64,000 nucleotides of DNA. Source: Candidula unifasciata (taxonomy: Eukaryota; Mollusca; Gastropoda; Stylommatophora; Geomitridae). This document shows positions 9,970 through 21,399 of this stretch, one piece after another. Position 1 is the stretch's first letter; every line of letters begins with the position of its first letter. The notes beneath the pieces are model-generated. The model searched no databases. It was given only the letters and a program-made list of their open reading frames with translations, and had not been told where the DNA came from. Position numbers and translations under genes: made by a program. The stretch spans positions 82,501 through 146,500 of the forward strand of contig CAJHNH020000800.1 of the NCBI GenBank assembly GCA_905116865.2, written 5' to 3'.

Positions 9970-10300
9970 TCATCATTATCAGACACCTTGCCAACTGGTG
10001 TGGGCTATCGGGAATTTCCACATCGTCTGATCTCCAGCAGCCCGTATCAGCTCTTGTGCTAACATCCTTTCAAGCCATCATAGAAGAAGGCAGGCAGTCA
10101 GTTCTCTCGTCCTCCTCTGTCTTTTTCTCCCCATAAGTGTTTCCAGCTGTCACATGTTCTAATTTATGTTTTCTTACAATGTGGCTCAAACATGATAACT
10201 GCTTCTTTCTCATGTTCATGATGATTTGTTTTAGTGTTTTATCCTCTTTCAAAACATCTGGATTATTTATCTTGGCTGTCCAAAAGGTGTTCAGCAAATA
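9970..10300 (-). mobile_element. RTE-like LINE C-terminal fragment
   Basis: The - strand encodes FWTAKINNPDVLKEDKTLKQ, then a RKKQLSCLSHIVRKHKLEHV stretch. This is the WTAR.SN..VLKE and R...FGHVMRR pattern of RTE/BovB-type reverse transcriptases. Relatives are at 15795-16232, 32595-32960 and 33560-33915. Confidence 0.7.
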
Positions 10301-10534
10301 TTCTGTAAAATATATTATCTATAAAAAAAAAATAAACTATTATTTATTGATACCTCACACAAAATCAGTGTTTTGCTATTTCCAAAATAAATAATAACAA
10401 AAATTCCTGATGCACAGCAACGATTAATGAGTACAGATGTTTTAACAATACAAAATATGCCGTGAAACATAGGGGGGGGAAAAAAAACAGAATTTTCACA
10501 TTAAAATGTACTTGGTTGGTCAATTATACTGGCT
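10301..10534. other. AT-rich spacer
   Basis: A-rich runs and no recognised element. Confidence 0.4.
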
Positions 10535-10755
10535 ACGACATGGGCTAGACGCTCGTCTTCAGATCGCAAGATCGCGAGTTCGGGTCCTGACTTTTAAAAA
10601 GAAATGAACTTGGCTTCCAGGTTGACCCAGCCTCAAAAGGGTACCAGGTAGATACCTGGAACGTAAAGGCGGTCGGCGTGATACATCACCCACCGAGTGC
10701 TGATTGGTCTATAAAATATAGGTCTAACTCTATATACGCGAAAAAGGGTCCCATT
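10535..10755 (+). mobile_element. SINE-3 copy (full-length)
   Basis: A tRNA-like head with box B-like gagttcgggtcctgac, then a body with gttgacccagcctcaaaagg, gtaaaggcggtcggcgtgat, attggtctataaaatatagg and a terminal gaaaaagggtccc. Confidence 0.75.
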
Positions 10756-11289
10756 GGAAAGAGCAGGTATTACAACAGTCTTCTCAATGCTCAGTCTACG
10801 AAGGCTCAGGTGGCTGGAGAATAAAAGATGACACAGTCCCTAAGGACATCCTCTATGGTGAACTGAAGACGGGTAGAAGATGTCGAGGCTGACCTCTACT
10901 AATTATGAAGATGTATGCAAGCGGAACATGAATGATACAGGTATTGAGGGTGGACTCGTGGGGAGGGGGTGGAATGCCATGGACCGTGTTGTGTGGAGGA
11001 GGCACACTAGGAACTGAATGAGAATGAAGAAAGAAATTATTGCAGAAAGGATGAGTGCTATAAGCGTCTGAGAAGAAAGAGACTAAATATGTTGTTTGCA
11101 ACAACAGTTCTGAAATTATTTGCTATAATTGTGGAAAACTTTTCTTAACGCAGGCCGGTCTTGATAGTCACACTCGCCATCGCTATGGGCCTCCTCATAG
11201 GACAATAAAACACTATTGTCTCGTAAGACGGAGAGGTGACAGTCATACTCATTAGTTTAGCATAAGTGCGCTAGTCAGCTTCACAATCA
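10756..11289. other. Spacer without recognised feature
   Basis: No gene and no repeat recognised. Short open frames here lack homology and codon structure. Confidence 0.4.
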
Positions 11290-11390
11290 GTAGAGTAGAT
11301 AAGAATGGTTGCTGCATTGGAGGACTGAGGAAGTATGGGAATGCCCAAATTTCAATGATGTCGATTTTGATAACATAACACAACATGTTA
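11290..11390. repeat. Dispersed repeat shared with 2830-2930
   Basis: ggttgctgcattggaggactgag and cgattttgataacat match the copy at 2850-2930. Confidence 0.45.
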
Positions 11391-11499
11391 ACTGACTTCG
11401 CTTCACCTGAGAATAACGAAATGTATAGCGACATGGAAACAACAGGCGATCCCCGCTCACCGTGACGCCAGCTGACTTGTCTTTCCATTAATCGAGGAG

Positions 11500-11756
11500 T
11501 CGAACATCACGACCATAGTTCCCAACAAGGAAACGTTCTAACGAGAATTCACTTCATAACATGTGAACTGGCACCTGAGACAACAGATCATGTCCTCCAA
11601 GACGGTCCCAAATACAACATATCAATGCAAAACTTTTGGCTAAGAGAAACATCGGTGCAAGTCAAACTTTACGGCTCACTGAGTGAATTACAAAAGACAG
11701 TGAAGATCATACTAGAGACAACATTGCATATATAGATAATTTATTTCTAGCGAACG
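11500..11756 (+). mobile_element. LINE-F 3' end
   Basis: Encodes broken pieces of the C-terminus seen intact at 42790-43040 (AxETTDHV..., SPTELQKTVKFIxQTTL) and ends in the same gataatttatttctagcgaa before a (GAA)n tail. Confidence 0.7.
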
Positions 11757-11885
11757 AAAGAAGAAAAAGAAGCAGAAGAAGAAGAAGAAGAAGAAGAAGA
11801 AGAAGAAGAAGAAGAAGAAGAAGAAGAAGAAGAAGAAGAAGAAGAAGAAGAAGAAGAAGAAGAAGAAGAAGAAGAAGAAGAAGAA
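11757..11885. repeat. (GAA)n tail microsatellite
   Basis: About 125 bases of nearly pure AGA/GAA repeat, expanded from the 3' tail of the preceding LINE-F. Confidence 0.92.
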
Positions 11886-12214
11886 GGCTTCATAACAGAC
11901 GGAGAAGTAGAGACGTGGATCCAGGTAAACACGACATTCTCACAGTAGACAGTTATTTCTATTAGACCTTGAAAGCCTGTTGACCTTTCAAGGATGAACT
12001 CAGAAAGGTTAGGCAAAGATTAATGCGCCATGCCTGCAAACATCGTTAAGATGCTACATGACCTGACTACATTTCAGTGAATAATTCAGTAGATACTAAC
12101 CGAGGTAAAAATTGACACACTGAAATGAGTAGCCGAAAAAGAAGCTACCAACTGAACCATCCGAGACAAAGTTAGAAATGATTTTATCAGACAGACTGTA
12201 GGAACAACACAATG

Positions 12215-12465
12215 CATCAGATTGATTTAAAAGGGAAAATAAAATGGTTTGGTCATCTAGAAAGAATGCAGCTAGAACTACCAGTGCAGGCGCTACACAT
12301 GAAAAGATATGAAGTGAAATCAAGATGCCACCCTTGGATGATATGGACTGACGCCATTAAAGAGTTCAACATCGACATGGATTGACAATAGCATCAAGCA
12401 ATGGATTACAAACTGTTCCTCCCACAACACTTAACAGCAGAAGTGGAATTTGCTGATGATGATGA
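12215..12465 (+). mobile_element. LINE-D 3' end
   Basis: Encodes a KWFGHLERMQLELP-like motif, the H-x2-RM signature of LINE C-termini, then ends tttgctgatgatgatgaata. A relative is at 27715-27990. Confidence 0.6.
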
Positions 12466-12639
12466 ATAGAGTAGACTGCAATATCCGACCTAATGTGGCG
12501 GAAAGGTAGGCCGGATATAAAAAAAAAAAAAACATACGCTGGAGTTCTACCACCACCCATATCATTAAAAACACCCTGCTTATACAAGAATCCGCTCCTA
12601 TTCTTATTTTCTGACCCAACTGTGGTTTCGTCTTCTTCT

Positions 12640-12870
12640 TCTAATTCTTCTTCTTCTTCGCCTCCTCCTCTTTTTTTCGTGTTCCTCTGCTGAAAACGCT
12701 GGTGGAGAATTCTGGTTGTTCGTCCACTTAAGGACTTTGGTCTTGTTCCATAAAAATAAGTTTTGCGTGCGCATCCCTCTGACACATCCAGCTTTTTTAT
12801 GTGCAACCTATTCGTTTCTTGTCTCTCGGGCAAATGCACTGTGATTTCTAAGGAAACAGACACATTTGCA
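12640..12870 (-). mobile_element. SINE-5 copy
   Basis: On the + strand: ttcttcttcttc tail, then ttctggttgttcgtccactt, gttttgcgtgcgcatcc and cttgtctctcgggcaaatgc. The same order is at 20410-20700, 26585-26850, 40465-40745, 57280-57545 and 58970-59240. Confidence 0.65.
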
Positions 12871-13306
12871 ACTTTGTATGACATGTGTGTTTGCTTGCTA
12901 CGCAGCTGTATAGATCAATGCGTACTTAATGGGCGGGTGATCAGTCTAACGCTAGTCCCACTCGCTATCGCTATGGGCTCCGATTCTCGTGCCTCCGAAC
13001 AGAACACTGTTCACCGAACAAGCGTAATATTAAGCGGGAGGAGGAGAAGGGGGCGGGGCATTGAATTTATGACCCCCCCCCCCCCCCCCCATCCCCCACA
13101 TGGGGAATTTGTTACTTGAGAACTGTCTGTCCCAGCGTGTTTGATACTGTAGAGCGGCGCTTTTGAACCTTCTCAATCCACAGACCGACACAACCAGAAA
13201 CGTTGTGAAAGGATCGCTCGACCCAAAAAAAGGGCCGAGAACCGCTAGAATAGATTGATCACAGAAATCTCTGAATACATTTTGTACAGCCGTGATTTCA
13301 CTGCAG
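12871..13306. other. Spacer with a poly-C tract
   Basis: A C run at 13073-13090 is the only clear feature. Confidence 0.45.
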
Positions 13307-13656
13307 GCTTTTGACTTCATCATCCTCAGTTCTCGTTATGCCTAATGGCACATGAGGCTTTTGACTTCATCATCCTCAGTTCTCGTTATGCCTAGTGGCA
13401 CATGAGGCTTTTGACGTCATCATCCTCAGTTCTCGTTATGCCTAGTGGCACATGAGGCTTTTGACTTCATCATCTTCAGTTCTCGTTATGCCTAGTGGCA
13501 CATGAAGCTTTTGACGTCATCATCATCAGTTCTCGTTATGCCTAGTGGCACATGAGGCTTTTGACGTCATCATCCTCAGTTCTCGTTATGCCTAGTGGCA
13601 CATGAGGCTTTTGACGTCAGCATCATCAGTTCTCGTTATGCATAGTGGCACATGAG
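13307..13656. repeat. Minisatellite, 50 bp x 7, born from a LINE-H 3' end
   Basis: The unit starts gcttttgacttcatcatcct and ends cctagtggcacatgag; 350 bases equal 7 units. The last unit runs straight into LINE-H on the - strand. Its complement, tgccactatgcataacgaga, is that element's terminal segment. Confidence 0.94.
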
Positions 13657-14165
13657 GCTTCAAACTTTCCATGGTTTCCTGTCCTGTGCAATCTTCAATG
13701 CAGTTTTCCATGTCAAAGATGCCGCACTCAGGTCACTTCCATCGTTCGTCTCCATGTTGTTTTTTCTTCTCTTCCCCTCTGGTGTCCATGTGAGAGCTGT
13801 TTTGGCAGGTATATCAGGATTCATTCTCATAATGTGGCCAAGCCATTTCCATCTTCTCTTGGTTATCATACTGTCTAGAGTTTCTTGGTTTGTGACTTGA
13901 AGTAGTTTAGTGTCTGAGATTGTATCTGGCCAGAACATTTTGATAATTCTACGTAGACATATGTGTGGTGGAAGGTGGACAGCTTGTGTACATCCTTTTT
14001 GGTCATTCTGCAGCATTCTGCTCCATAAAGAAGAACTGGCAGAATGTTGCTCTTGTAGAGTCGGAGTTTTGTTCCTCTGCAGTAACTGTTGGATTTCCAG
14101 ATTTGCCTCATCCTTCCAAAAGCAGCTCTAGCTTTGTTTAGGCGTGACTCTAGGCTTTTGACGTA
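13657..14165 (-). mobile_element. LINE-H C-terminal fragment
   Basis: The - strand encodes RLNKARAAFGRMRQIWKS, KLRLYKSNILPVLLYGAECC, KRRWKWLGHIMRMNPDIP and TALTWTPEGKRR in two frames with a shift. These are the standard C-terminal motifs of non-LTR elements common in invertebrates. Confidence 0.8.
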
Positions 14166-14204
14166 ATGAAAACAAAATCCCTTAAAAGTAAATAATGCAC
14201 AAAT

Positions 14205-14450
14205 ATTATAGACCAAGGGAGCCGCTGCCGTCAGACGGTCGTTGGTTCGGGTCCTGACGTAGGGCAGACTTTTTTCAAAAATGACCTTAACACTCTGGTC
14301 GACCCAGCCTTGAGTGGGCACCAGTTACAATTCTGGGAAGTAAAGGCGGCCGGTGTGATGCTGACTAAATCACTCACGTTTGGTCTATAAACGTTAGGTC
14401 CGGCCCTAGATACCTAATACGCCTGACGGTGTGGAAAAGGGTCCTTCACT
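14205..14450 (+). mobile_element. SINE-3 copy
   Basis: Head with ggttcgggtcctgac; body with ggtcgacccagccttgagtg, gtaaaggcggccggtgtgat and tttggtctataaacg; end ggaaaagggtccttcac. Confidence 0.75.
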
Positions 14451-14689
14451 TTGCTAATATAGATATTGTATAATATAGATTTTGTGTATCTATGTAGTAT
14501 TGTTTAATTTGCATGTGCTGATGAAGGCTCAATAGCCGCAACGTTCACGTTTTGTTTGTATTTGTTATATTGTGAAGCTTGCTAATATACTTTTCGTTTG
14601 GTTTATATGTTTTCTTAATATAGATAAAGCTCAACTCCTCCTCCACCGGTCGTTAATCACTTCCGCCATCATACAGTGGTCACTTCTAG

Positions 14690-14965
14690 ATTGATTCTTC
14701 TTCTCTTCTGCCTTTCTAGCCCCCAATAGAGCATAGGCGCCCAACCAACTAAAGACAAGTCGTTCTATCCTTCGCTATCGTTTGCAGATCTTCCAGTGTC
14801 CTCCGCGTCGTTTTTTTTTTTCTAACTTCACTCTTTAGCTTCCCTTCTCCATGTGTTTTTTCGTCTTCCTTTATTTCTACGACTCGGTGGGTTCTAGTGC
14901 AAAGACATTCTAGTTATATTGTTCTCATGTTTTCTCAGCGTATGTCCTATCCAATGCCAGCTTTA
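14690..14965 (-). mobile_element. LINE-A 3' fragment
   Basis: On the + strand: ttcttctcttctgcctttct, agcataggcgcccaacc and cgttctatccttcgc, the reverse of the LINE-A terminus as at 4480-4740. Cut off by SINE-1 at about 14970. Confidence 0.75.
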
Positions 14966-14987
14966 TACAGTGAGGTGTAAAAGTAAT

Positions 14988-15205
14988 GTTTGTTTGTTTT
15001 AGTGTCCAGAGCCATGAGTTGTTAACCCTTTGGCTCGGTATTATGGATATCGCTACCTTTCGGCCTTGATTTTATTGTAAATACCGTAAATCTGGGAGAA
15101 ATGTGGCTTTTCTGCCTACCCCCGGGAATGAACCCGGACCACAAGGAGTTCGTCACCCGGTCACCGCGCAATCCGGTTTAGCCAACTACGCTAGAGAGCC
15201 GGGCG
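14988..15205 (-). mobile_element. SINE-1 copy
   Basis: Same head (box A TAGCGTAGTTGG, box B GGTTCATTCCC on the - strand) and (AAAC)n tail as 1877-2107. Confidence 0.82.
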
Positions 15206-15370
15206 TGTAAAAGTAATAAGTGGACAGTTTTACAGATGTCTGTTGATACTTAGCAATTTTACAGATGTCTTTTTGTTAATACATAGACAGTTTTACAGAT
15301 TTCTGTTTGTCGATACTTATACAGTTTTACAGATGTCAGTCTGTTGATACCAACGTATTGTTTTATTTTA
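15206..15370. repeat. Short degenerate tandem repeat
   Basis: About four diverged units of ttttacagatgtctgttt plus ttgatact. Confidence 0.6.
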
Positions 15371-15744
15371 TTTTTTAAAGACGATGTCGGATAACAGAAA
15401 CTGACGGTTAAACGAGTGACGGTTAATCGAAATTTTACTATGCAACCAAATTTCTAAACGAGAAAGTCACAGAAAATAACACACCACCTAGCCAAACAGG
15501 GAAAAAGAAAGGACACACATAAGATGTGAACTTTAATGAAGCTTCTATCAGAGGTTGCATAAATGGCACTCGTGCAGGATCCTCGACGCCAGAATGTCTA
15601 TTTTAAAATATTACGAGTGCAACATCAAATGAAAAGATAAGTCAACTGGCGCCAGCCACGGAGATCCAGGGTCGTGTTTACTGAGGTCTGTTGGTTCCAG
15701 ATCTTCCTTTACTCTCCGTTCTGTTGCTTTGCTGGAAACAAAAA
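15371..15744. other. Spacer without recognised feature
   Basis: Nothing supported: no frame, array or known element. Confidence 0.4.
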
Positions 15745-16400
15745 TCGTCACTTTCAACCAGCAGCATCGAAGGGGGCGCTTTAGATTATAATTGTTCCTA
15801 AGTTCATCATCATCATGTGCCCTGCCAACTGGCGTAGGTGCTCATGCGTCTCCACAGATCACGCTTCCTGGTTGCCTGGAACAGCTCTCTTGATGAAATC
15901 CTTCTATGCCATCGTTTCAGCCCATCAAGCATCATCTCTCTTGGTCTGCCTCTATCCCTTTTCCCACGGATCTTTCCAGTTGTCACGATGTTCTCTAACG
16001 TCACTCTTCTCATTATGTGGCCAGAGAACAGTGTTTGTCTCTTTCTTATTGTTGTATACAGAGATCTAATTTCATTAGCTTCTTTCAAGCAGTCGTTGTT
16101 TGTTACTCTGGCCGTTCAAGGTATTCGTAACATTCGTCTCAGAAACCACATCTCTGTTGCTTCCAAATTCTTTTTTATTTGTTCACTGACATTCCAAGAT
16201 TCGCTGCCATACAGCAGGACAGGTTATATGTAACATTTTAGGTTACGTGCGCCATATAGAATGGCTCGCCACCAAGATCCCTGAAAAGAACTCCTGCAAT
16301 TTTGATGCGATCAAAGCAGACAGACCCAAATATTGTCCTGACTGACGACGAAGTCGTCTACTAGCGGGCCAATGAGCGACCCAATCGCCTATGCCTTAAT
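15745..16400 (+). mobile_element. REP9 interrupted by an RTE-like LINE
   Basis: The two halves, 15745-15795 (gtcactttcaaccagcagca) and 16233-16400 (gtgcgccatatagaatggc, gaagtcgtctactagcgggc), are contiguous in the copy at 31270-31500. The LINE at 15795-16232 therefore inserted into an existing REP9. REP9 is not a family I can name. Confidence 0.6.
15795..16232 (-). mobile_element. RTE-like LINE C-terminal fragment
   Basis: The - strand encodes EIRSLYTTIRKRQTLFSGHI, MRRVTLENIVTTGKIRGKRD and RGRPREMMLDGLKRWH in one open frame of about 91 codons. This is the FGHVMRR and GRRDRGRPRE signature of RTE-type elements. Confidence 0.8.
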
Positions 16401-16847
16401 TCTGAATTTTAACCACTTTTTAAGGCGATGTAGAACGGGGATGGAGAGGGGAGGGAGGGGTCCTTGAACCTGAGCGTTGAAGGTCGCGTGGCTGGTGCGT
16501 CCTTTCTGCAAGTTACACACGGCTGGGGTAAACGTTACGGGTGCCATAACTATACATTCTTTGGAAGTTGAACGGGGTATCTAAGATCTGCTTTGTTAGG
16601 TGCCGTCCAGACTGAGATTTTTTTTAACCTATGGGCCGTATGGTATATCTTTGGGTGATAGATGGGAAAAGGGAAAAGGGGGAAGGGGGAGGAGAGAGGC
16701 GACAAACCGATCGTGCAAAGTTACCAGCAACCCACCTGGTTAGTTAGCTCGTATAAAATGACGGTTGGTGTTCTTAGACAAATTAATTCCCCGACCACAT
16801 ATAGGACGAATTTGTCGTTGTTTGGAAACCCCACCCTGAGGCCCTAA
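16401..16847. other. Spacer without recognised feature
   Basis: G-rich stretch at 16437-16700; no gene or element recognised. Confidence 0.4.
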
Positions 16848-16972
16848 TATAACCTAATGGTTAAACGGGGTTTCTGGGACCTCTCCACGGGTGCTCCTCA
16901 TCCGAGTGGTGGCACTTGATGTCACCGGGTTTTTGTAGCTCGGTGTGATGTCCTGGTGGGGTAAAAAGTCAG
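16848..16972 (+). mobile_element. SINE-8 copy
   Basis: ctaatggttaaacggggttt, ctgggacctctccacggg and gtgatgtcctggtggggtaaa match 466-605. Confidence 0.65.
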
Positions 16973-17034
16973 TCAATCTTAGGTGCTTTGGAACTTTTAA
17001 CGGCACCATTTTCAATTTTACAGTCAGGGGGAAA

Positions 17035-17220
17035 AAAACCTGGCTGTGGCATTATGGTATAGGACTCCTTTCCACGACTTCGGGTTATTGGGCTGTTTTG
17101 GGCTAAACCTATATTTGATAGATCAATCAGCATTTGGTGAGTGATGTGGTCTGCACCACGACTACGCCTGGTACCCACTCAAGGCTGGGTCGACCTGGGA
17201 GCGAAGTTCATTTTGGGAGA
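17035..17220 (-). mobile_element. SINE-3 copy
   Basis: On the + strand: gtgagtgatgtggtctgcac and ggtacccactcaaggctggg, the reverse of SINE-3. Confidence 0.6.
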
Positions 17221-17235
17221 AAAAGTGGCATCATG

Positions 17236-17473
17236 GTTAGGTTAGTTGCGTATCCTTTACAGGACGTTGCAGAACCAACCCCAACAGCCCCAGGCTGTTG
17301 TGTGGTTTTTCTAGGCAAATTTACCCCAGTAGTTTGCCATTGCTTCTGGACGGTCGGCTTTCTTCATACCACTGTCGAAACCAACGCAAGGCGCATGGCC
17401 CGCAGCTTGGATTGAACCCGGCATCCCGGCATTACGAAGCGTTCGCATTGACTTAGCCACAGAGCCGACTGGC
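17236..17473 (-). mobile_element. SINE-2 copy
   Basis: On the + strand: gttagttgcgtatcctttac, ggcaaatttaccccagtagt, attgaacccggca (box B) and cttagccacagagccgac (box A). Confidence 0.75.
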
Positions 17474-18281
17474 ATCATGGTATATTTGAGAAAACTAACC
17501 CCTTCGTGTGCCCCATTTGAGCTCCATGTGGCCCGGGGACAATGTACCGGCTGCACCGCCATCTCTTTACACCTGCTTTCATTGGCGTGTGTGTACAACT
17601 GAAATGACGTTTGAAAATACGTAATGTGATTTTAACGTGATTACTTTTTATTTTTTGCGACTCTATTTTGTTTTTTAACCATCGTTTATTTTATTTCATT
17701 TATTTCACATCACATTTTTTTCAACGTTGCTCACGTCACCCCTTAGAGATCTGTATACTTTCCTCTATTCGTTGTTATTTTTGTGTAGTTCACTTCACGT
17801 TATTTGTGTTGTTTTGTGCACGTTTTTCTGCTTCCCCATTTGGTTAAGCATTTTAGTCAAATTTTCCTGAAATTCTTTTAAAAACTATTTTTTAAAAAGG
17901 AGTAGAAAATTATAGGGAAGAGAAAAAGTTGGTAAGAAACAACAAATAGTTTATGTTAGCTTTACAAAATCGATCACAATAAACAAACTAAGGACGTTGC
18001 GGCGATTAGCCTTCATCAGCACACAAAGGACAACACAGTACACATACACAAATATGCTCTAACTATGAGGTGACTACATAGGACTCTAATGTATAAAATA
18101 AATGATACTCATCTGTGTCCCTGGCGAAAAAACTTCGTACAATAAAATGACGGTCAGCCTTTATATCTCCAACGCGCGGGTGGGGACGAAAAAAGGGGCG
18201 GGTTAGACGCCAACAGCGTACACTAACTATTCTGCTTCTAGCTTCATATTTCGTTGAGGCTTTTAAAATAATGGCGGCGCC
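17474..18281. other. Spacer without recognised feature
   Basis: AT-rich at 17640-18060, with no supported gene or array. The ccttcatcagcacacaaagg at 18009-18028 has a relative near 14520. Confidence 0.4.
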
Positions 18282-18503
18282 CGGCTCTCTAGCGTAGTTG
18301 GCTAAACCGGATTGCGCGGTGACCGGGTGACGAACTCCTTGTCGTCCGGGTTCACTCCCGGGGGTAGGCAGAAAAGCCACATTTCTCCCATATTTACTGT
18401 ATTTATCATGGAATCAAGACTGAAGGGTTGCGATATCCATAATACCGAGCCTAAGGGTTAACAACTCATGGCTTCTAGATACTAAAACAAACACAAACAA
18501 AAT
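18282..18503 (+). mobile_element. SINE-1 copy
   Basis: Head gctctctagcgtagttggct, box B GGTTCACTCCC, body ggttgcgatatccataatac, tail acaaacacaaacaaaa. Confidence 0.85.
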
Positions 18504-18524
18504 AACGGCGGTGGCTGTGGTTTA

Positions 18525-18990
18525 GGTGCATAAATGGCGACGGGGTTGCCTATTGACTCATCGGTAGACGACCTGTCACTGGTCGGGACAGTATTTGGGT
18601 TTGTCTCCTTTGATAGTCGGCGTCTGTGGCTTAGGCGTTGCGAACGAGCTTTGTAATGCCGGGATACCGATTTCGATCCCAGCTGCGGGCCTTGCGCATT
18701 GCTTTGGTTTCGACTGTGGTATCGAGAAGCCGACCGTTCAGAGCAATGACAAACTACTGGACGTAAATTTGCCTAGAAAAACCACAACAGCCAAAAAATG
18801 TTGGTGTTGGCTCTGCAATGTCCTGTAAAGGATATGCAACTAACTCATTTGATGGATTCAACGCTGCATGAGTCCTTTTCAGGACTGCCTGGTGGCGAGC
18901 AATGCTAAGCTATTTTATATGGCGCACATAAGCTAGTCACAATTATAACCTAAAGCTTCTCCCTTCGGGGATGCTGGTTGAAAGTCACGA
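18525..18990 (-). mobile_element. REP9 copy split by SINE-2
   Basis: The outer parts 18525-18613 (tagacgacctgtcactggtc) and 18844-18990 (gctattttatatggcgcaca, gctggttgaaagtcacgatt) are REP9 reversed. SINE-2 at 18614-18843 sits between them. Confidence 0.6.
18614..18843 (+). mobile_element. SINE-2 copy inside REP9
   Basis: gtcggcgtctgtggcttagg head, tttcgatcccagctg box B, terminal aaaggatatgcaactaac. Confidence 0.8.
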
Positions 18991-19017
18991 TTTTGTTTAG
19001 CGAAACAAGGAATGAGG

Positions 19018-19290
19018 GGTGTGGCTTAGGCATTAGGAACACGGCCGTAATTGCGAGACGCCTACTTCGATTCCGGCTGTTTGATGTTGATTTCTACAGT
19101 GGTCTGACAACGAAGCCTGCCGTTCACGGGCAATGGTAAATTCTTATTTTGCCCGACTGCTTATGTCGCAAAGCGTTGCCTAGAATAGTTATATGTAGTT
19201 TCCTGTCTTTGCAAACTACTAAACGTTAAACAGCCTAGTAAAACATAACAGCCAAAACATGGGTTGCTTCTGCAACGTACTGAAAAGGAT
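19018..19290 (+). mobile_element. Diverged SINE-2-like element
   Basis: gtgtggcttaggcattagga and ttcgattccggctg keep the two boxes, and gaaaaggatacacaac the end. The middle is poorly conserved. Confidence 0.5.
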
Positions 19291-19559
19291 ACACAACAAA
19301 TCTTTTTTTCCCCCTGCCAACGCGTTTTATAATTTCTTTACTTTAAAAACATTGCAATGAATAAAAATATAGCAAAAATAAAAACACGGCAAAAGGGGAG
19401 TAAAATCTTGGAAAACCAGACATATATGAGACACGGTAGGTCATGAACCTGAACTGTTTGCAGAGGTCACAACCGCAAAACCCAGAAACGAATCAGTCAA
19501 GTCTAGCAGCTGCTGGTGAAATCAAGCACACACCGGCTGTAATATTGTCAAGGATATTC

Positions 19560-20130
19560 AATTAAAAACATGCTCATAAAACCCCATGTCTCTCTCTGTC
19601 TTTCCATGTCTCTCCCTGTGCTTCCCGCCTCTAGACATTTTACTATGTGTGCATGAGTGTGTCCTTCTCTCTCTCTTTCTATGCCTTTCCCTGTGCTTCC
19701 CAGCCTCTAGACATTTTACTATGTGTGCATGAGTGTGTCCTTCTCTCTGTCTCTCTCTCTTTCTATGCCTTTCCCTGTGCTTCTCGCCTCTAGACATTTT
19801 ACTATGTGTGCATGAGTTTGTCCTTCTCTCTTTCTATGTCTTTCCCTGTGCTTCCCGCCTCTAGACATTTAACTATGTGTGCATGAGTGTATCCTTCTCT
19901 CTCTCTCTTTCTATGTCTCTCCCTGTGCTTCCCGCCTCTAGACATTTTACTATGTGTGTATGAGTGTGTTCTTCTCTCTGTCTCTCTCTCTCCATGCCTC
20001 TGCCTGTTTCTCACTCCGTACGCGTGTGTGTTTTTGTGTCTGTCTGCCTCCATTCTGTATCTGTGTGTCTGTCTTTCTCGCCGATAGGCATGTTTCTCTC
20101 TCTGTCTCTCTCCCTGCCCTGTCATTACAG
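19560..20130. repeat. CT-rich tandem repeat, about 75-bp units x 5, and (TC)n
   Basis: Units share gtgcttcccgcctctagaca and actatgtgtgcatgagtgtg, separated by variable CTCT runs. Ser/Arg-type open frames on either strand are composition artefacts. Confidence 0.85.
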
Positions 20131-20409
20131 ACATGTCAGTGAGAACACAGCAAGCACTACCGATAACGACGATCGCATAACAGCGCTATCTCTTGCTTGG
20201 ATGACGCACATCAGAGAAGGCGCGATAAAGCAAATGTTGTGACGTTCAGAGATCTGTTGAGACAGTTCATTCTCAAATACACAGAAACGTTCATTGTTAA
20301 AGAGTACACGAGTTCACTGAAATAGCATGAGAAATGCACTCCATTTCATGCGTGGTCACTTTAGCTTTCAATTGTTTTCTCCCTTCCTGTCTGGGTTCCG
20401 AAACTTTAT

Positions 20410-20700
20410 TGTCTTCCTCTTCAACCGCTGTTAAGTTCTGGTTGTTCGTCCACGCCTAGACTTTGGTCTTGCTCCAGAACTAAGTTTTGCGTGCACACCT
20501 TTTTTTTTTAATATAGTGTTTTTGTTTAATCAACACTGTTGGTTCCTCGCCTCTTTGGCAGATAGATGTACTTCGACTTCAAGGGAAACACCTCCAGTTA
20601 AGGATCCATCTGCAAGTTAGGAAAGGGGGATAGGGTTAGGGTGGCCTGAGTCTATTCTTTGCCCCACCTTCCCAGTGAGACCCTGAAACCCACACTGGCG
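20410..20700 (-). mobile_element. SINE-5 copy
   Basis: ttctggttgttcgtccacgc, gttttgcgtgcacacc, ttcctcgcctctttggcaga and gaccctgaaacccacactgg match the family order. Confidence 0.65.
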
Positions 20701-20949
20701 ACCCTCTGTTCAATGCAATTATTTCGTCAAAGGCTATTTATTAAGAGTTTGCTGAAACCAAGTGAGTTAATTTAGCAGACATCGCAGACTAGCTGCAATA
20801 CATGCTAGCTTCAAATAAATCGGCATCTGATTAGTGACGCAATCAAAATAACAGTCCGCTTTGACTTCCAACGACGGAATGCATAGGTGTGTCAGGACCA
20901 GGGATCATACTAGTTCAGACTTTTTTTAAACACCTTTACTGATCATACT

Positions 20950-21180
20950 GTCGGCTCTGTGGCTAAGTCGATGCGAACGCTTCGCTTCGAAATGCCGGGT
21001 TCGATCCCAGTTGGGGGCAATGCGCCTTGCGTTGGTTTCGACAGTGGTATCAAGAAAGCCGACCGTCCAGAAGGCAATGGCAAACTACTGGACGTAAATT
21101 TGCCAAGAGAAACCACACAACAGCCAAGGGCTGTTAGGGTTGGTTCTGCAACGTCCTGTAAAGGATACGCAACTAACTGA
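20950..21180 (+). mobile_element. SINE-2 copy
   Basis: Nearly full: gtcggctctgtggctaagtc, gggttcgatcccag, ggcaaactactggacgtaaa and aaaggatacgcaactaac. Confidence 0.82.
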
Positions 21181-21399
21181 TCATACTATAATCTGCTCGG
21201 CAATTCGTGACTCAACGCTTAATTTGTGGATAGGCCTTAAACTGAACAACCTTGAACATCTTATTTTGGGTTCCGTTCACTAACAGTATGACTTAGCATA
21301 AGAAAATCCTTACAATTACAGTTTTCTTTGACCCCCTGTTGAACCCGTTATATGTGCTTTATTAACATTACTTTAAACTAATGAAAGTAAATCTTCACA

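Noticed and set aside
11747..12016. Poly-Ser protein of 89 codons
   Set aside because: Reverse strand of the (GAA)n microsatellite tail of LINE-F.
19558..20134. Arg/Glu/His-rich coiled protein
   Set aside because: Reverse frame of CT-rich tandem repeats; no conserved sequence.
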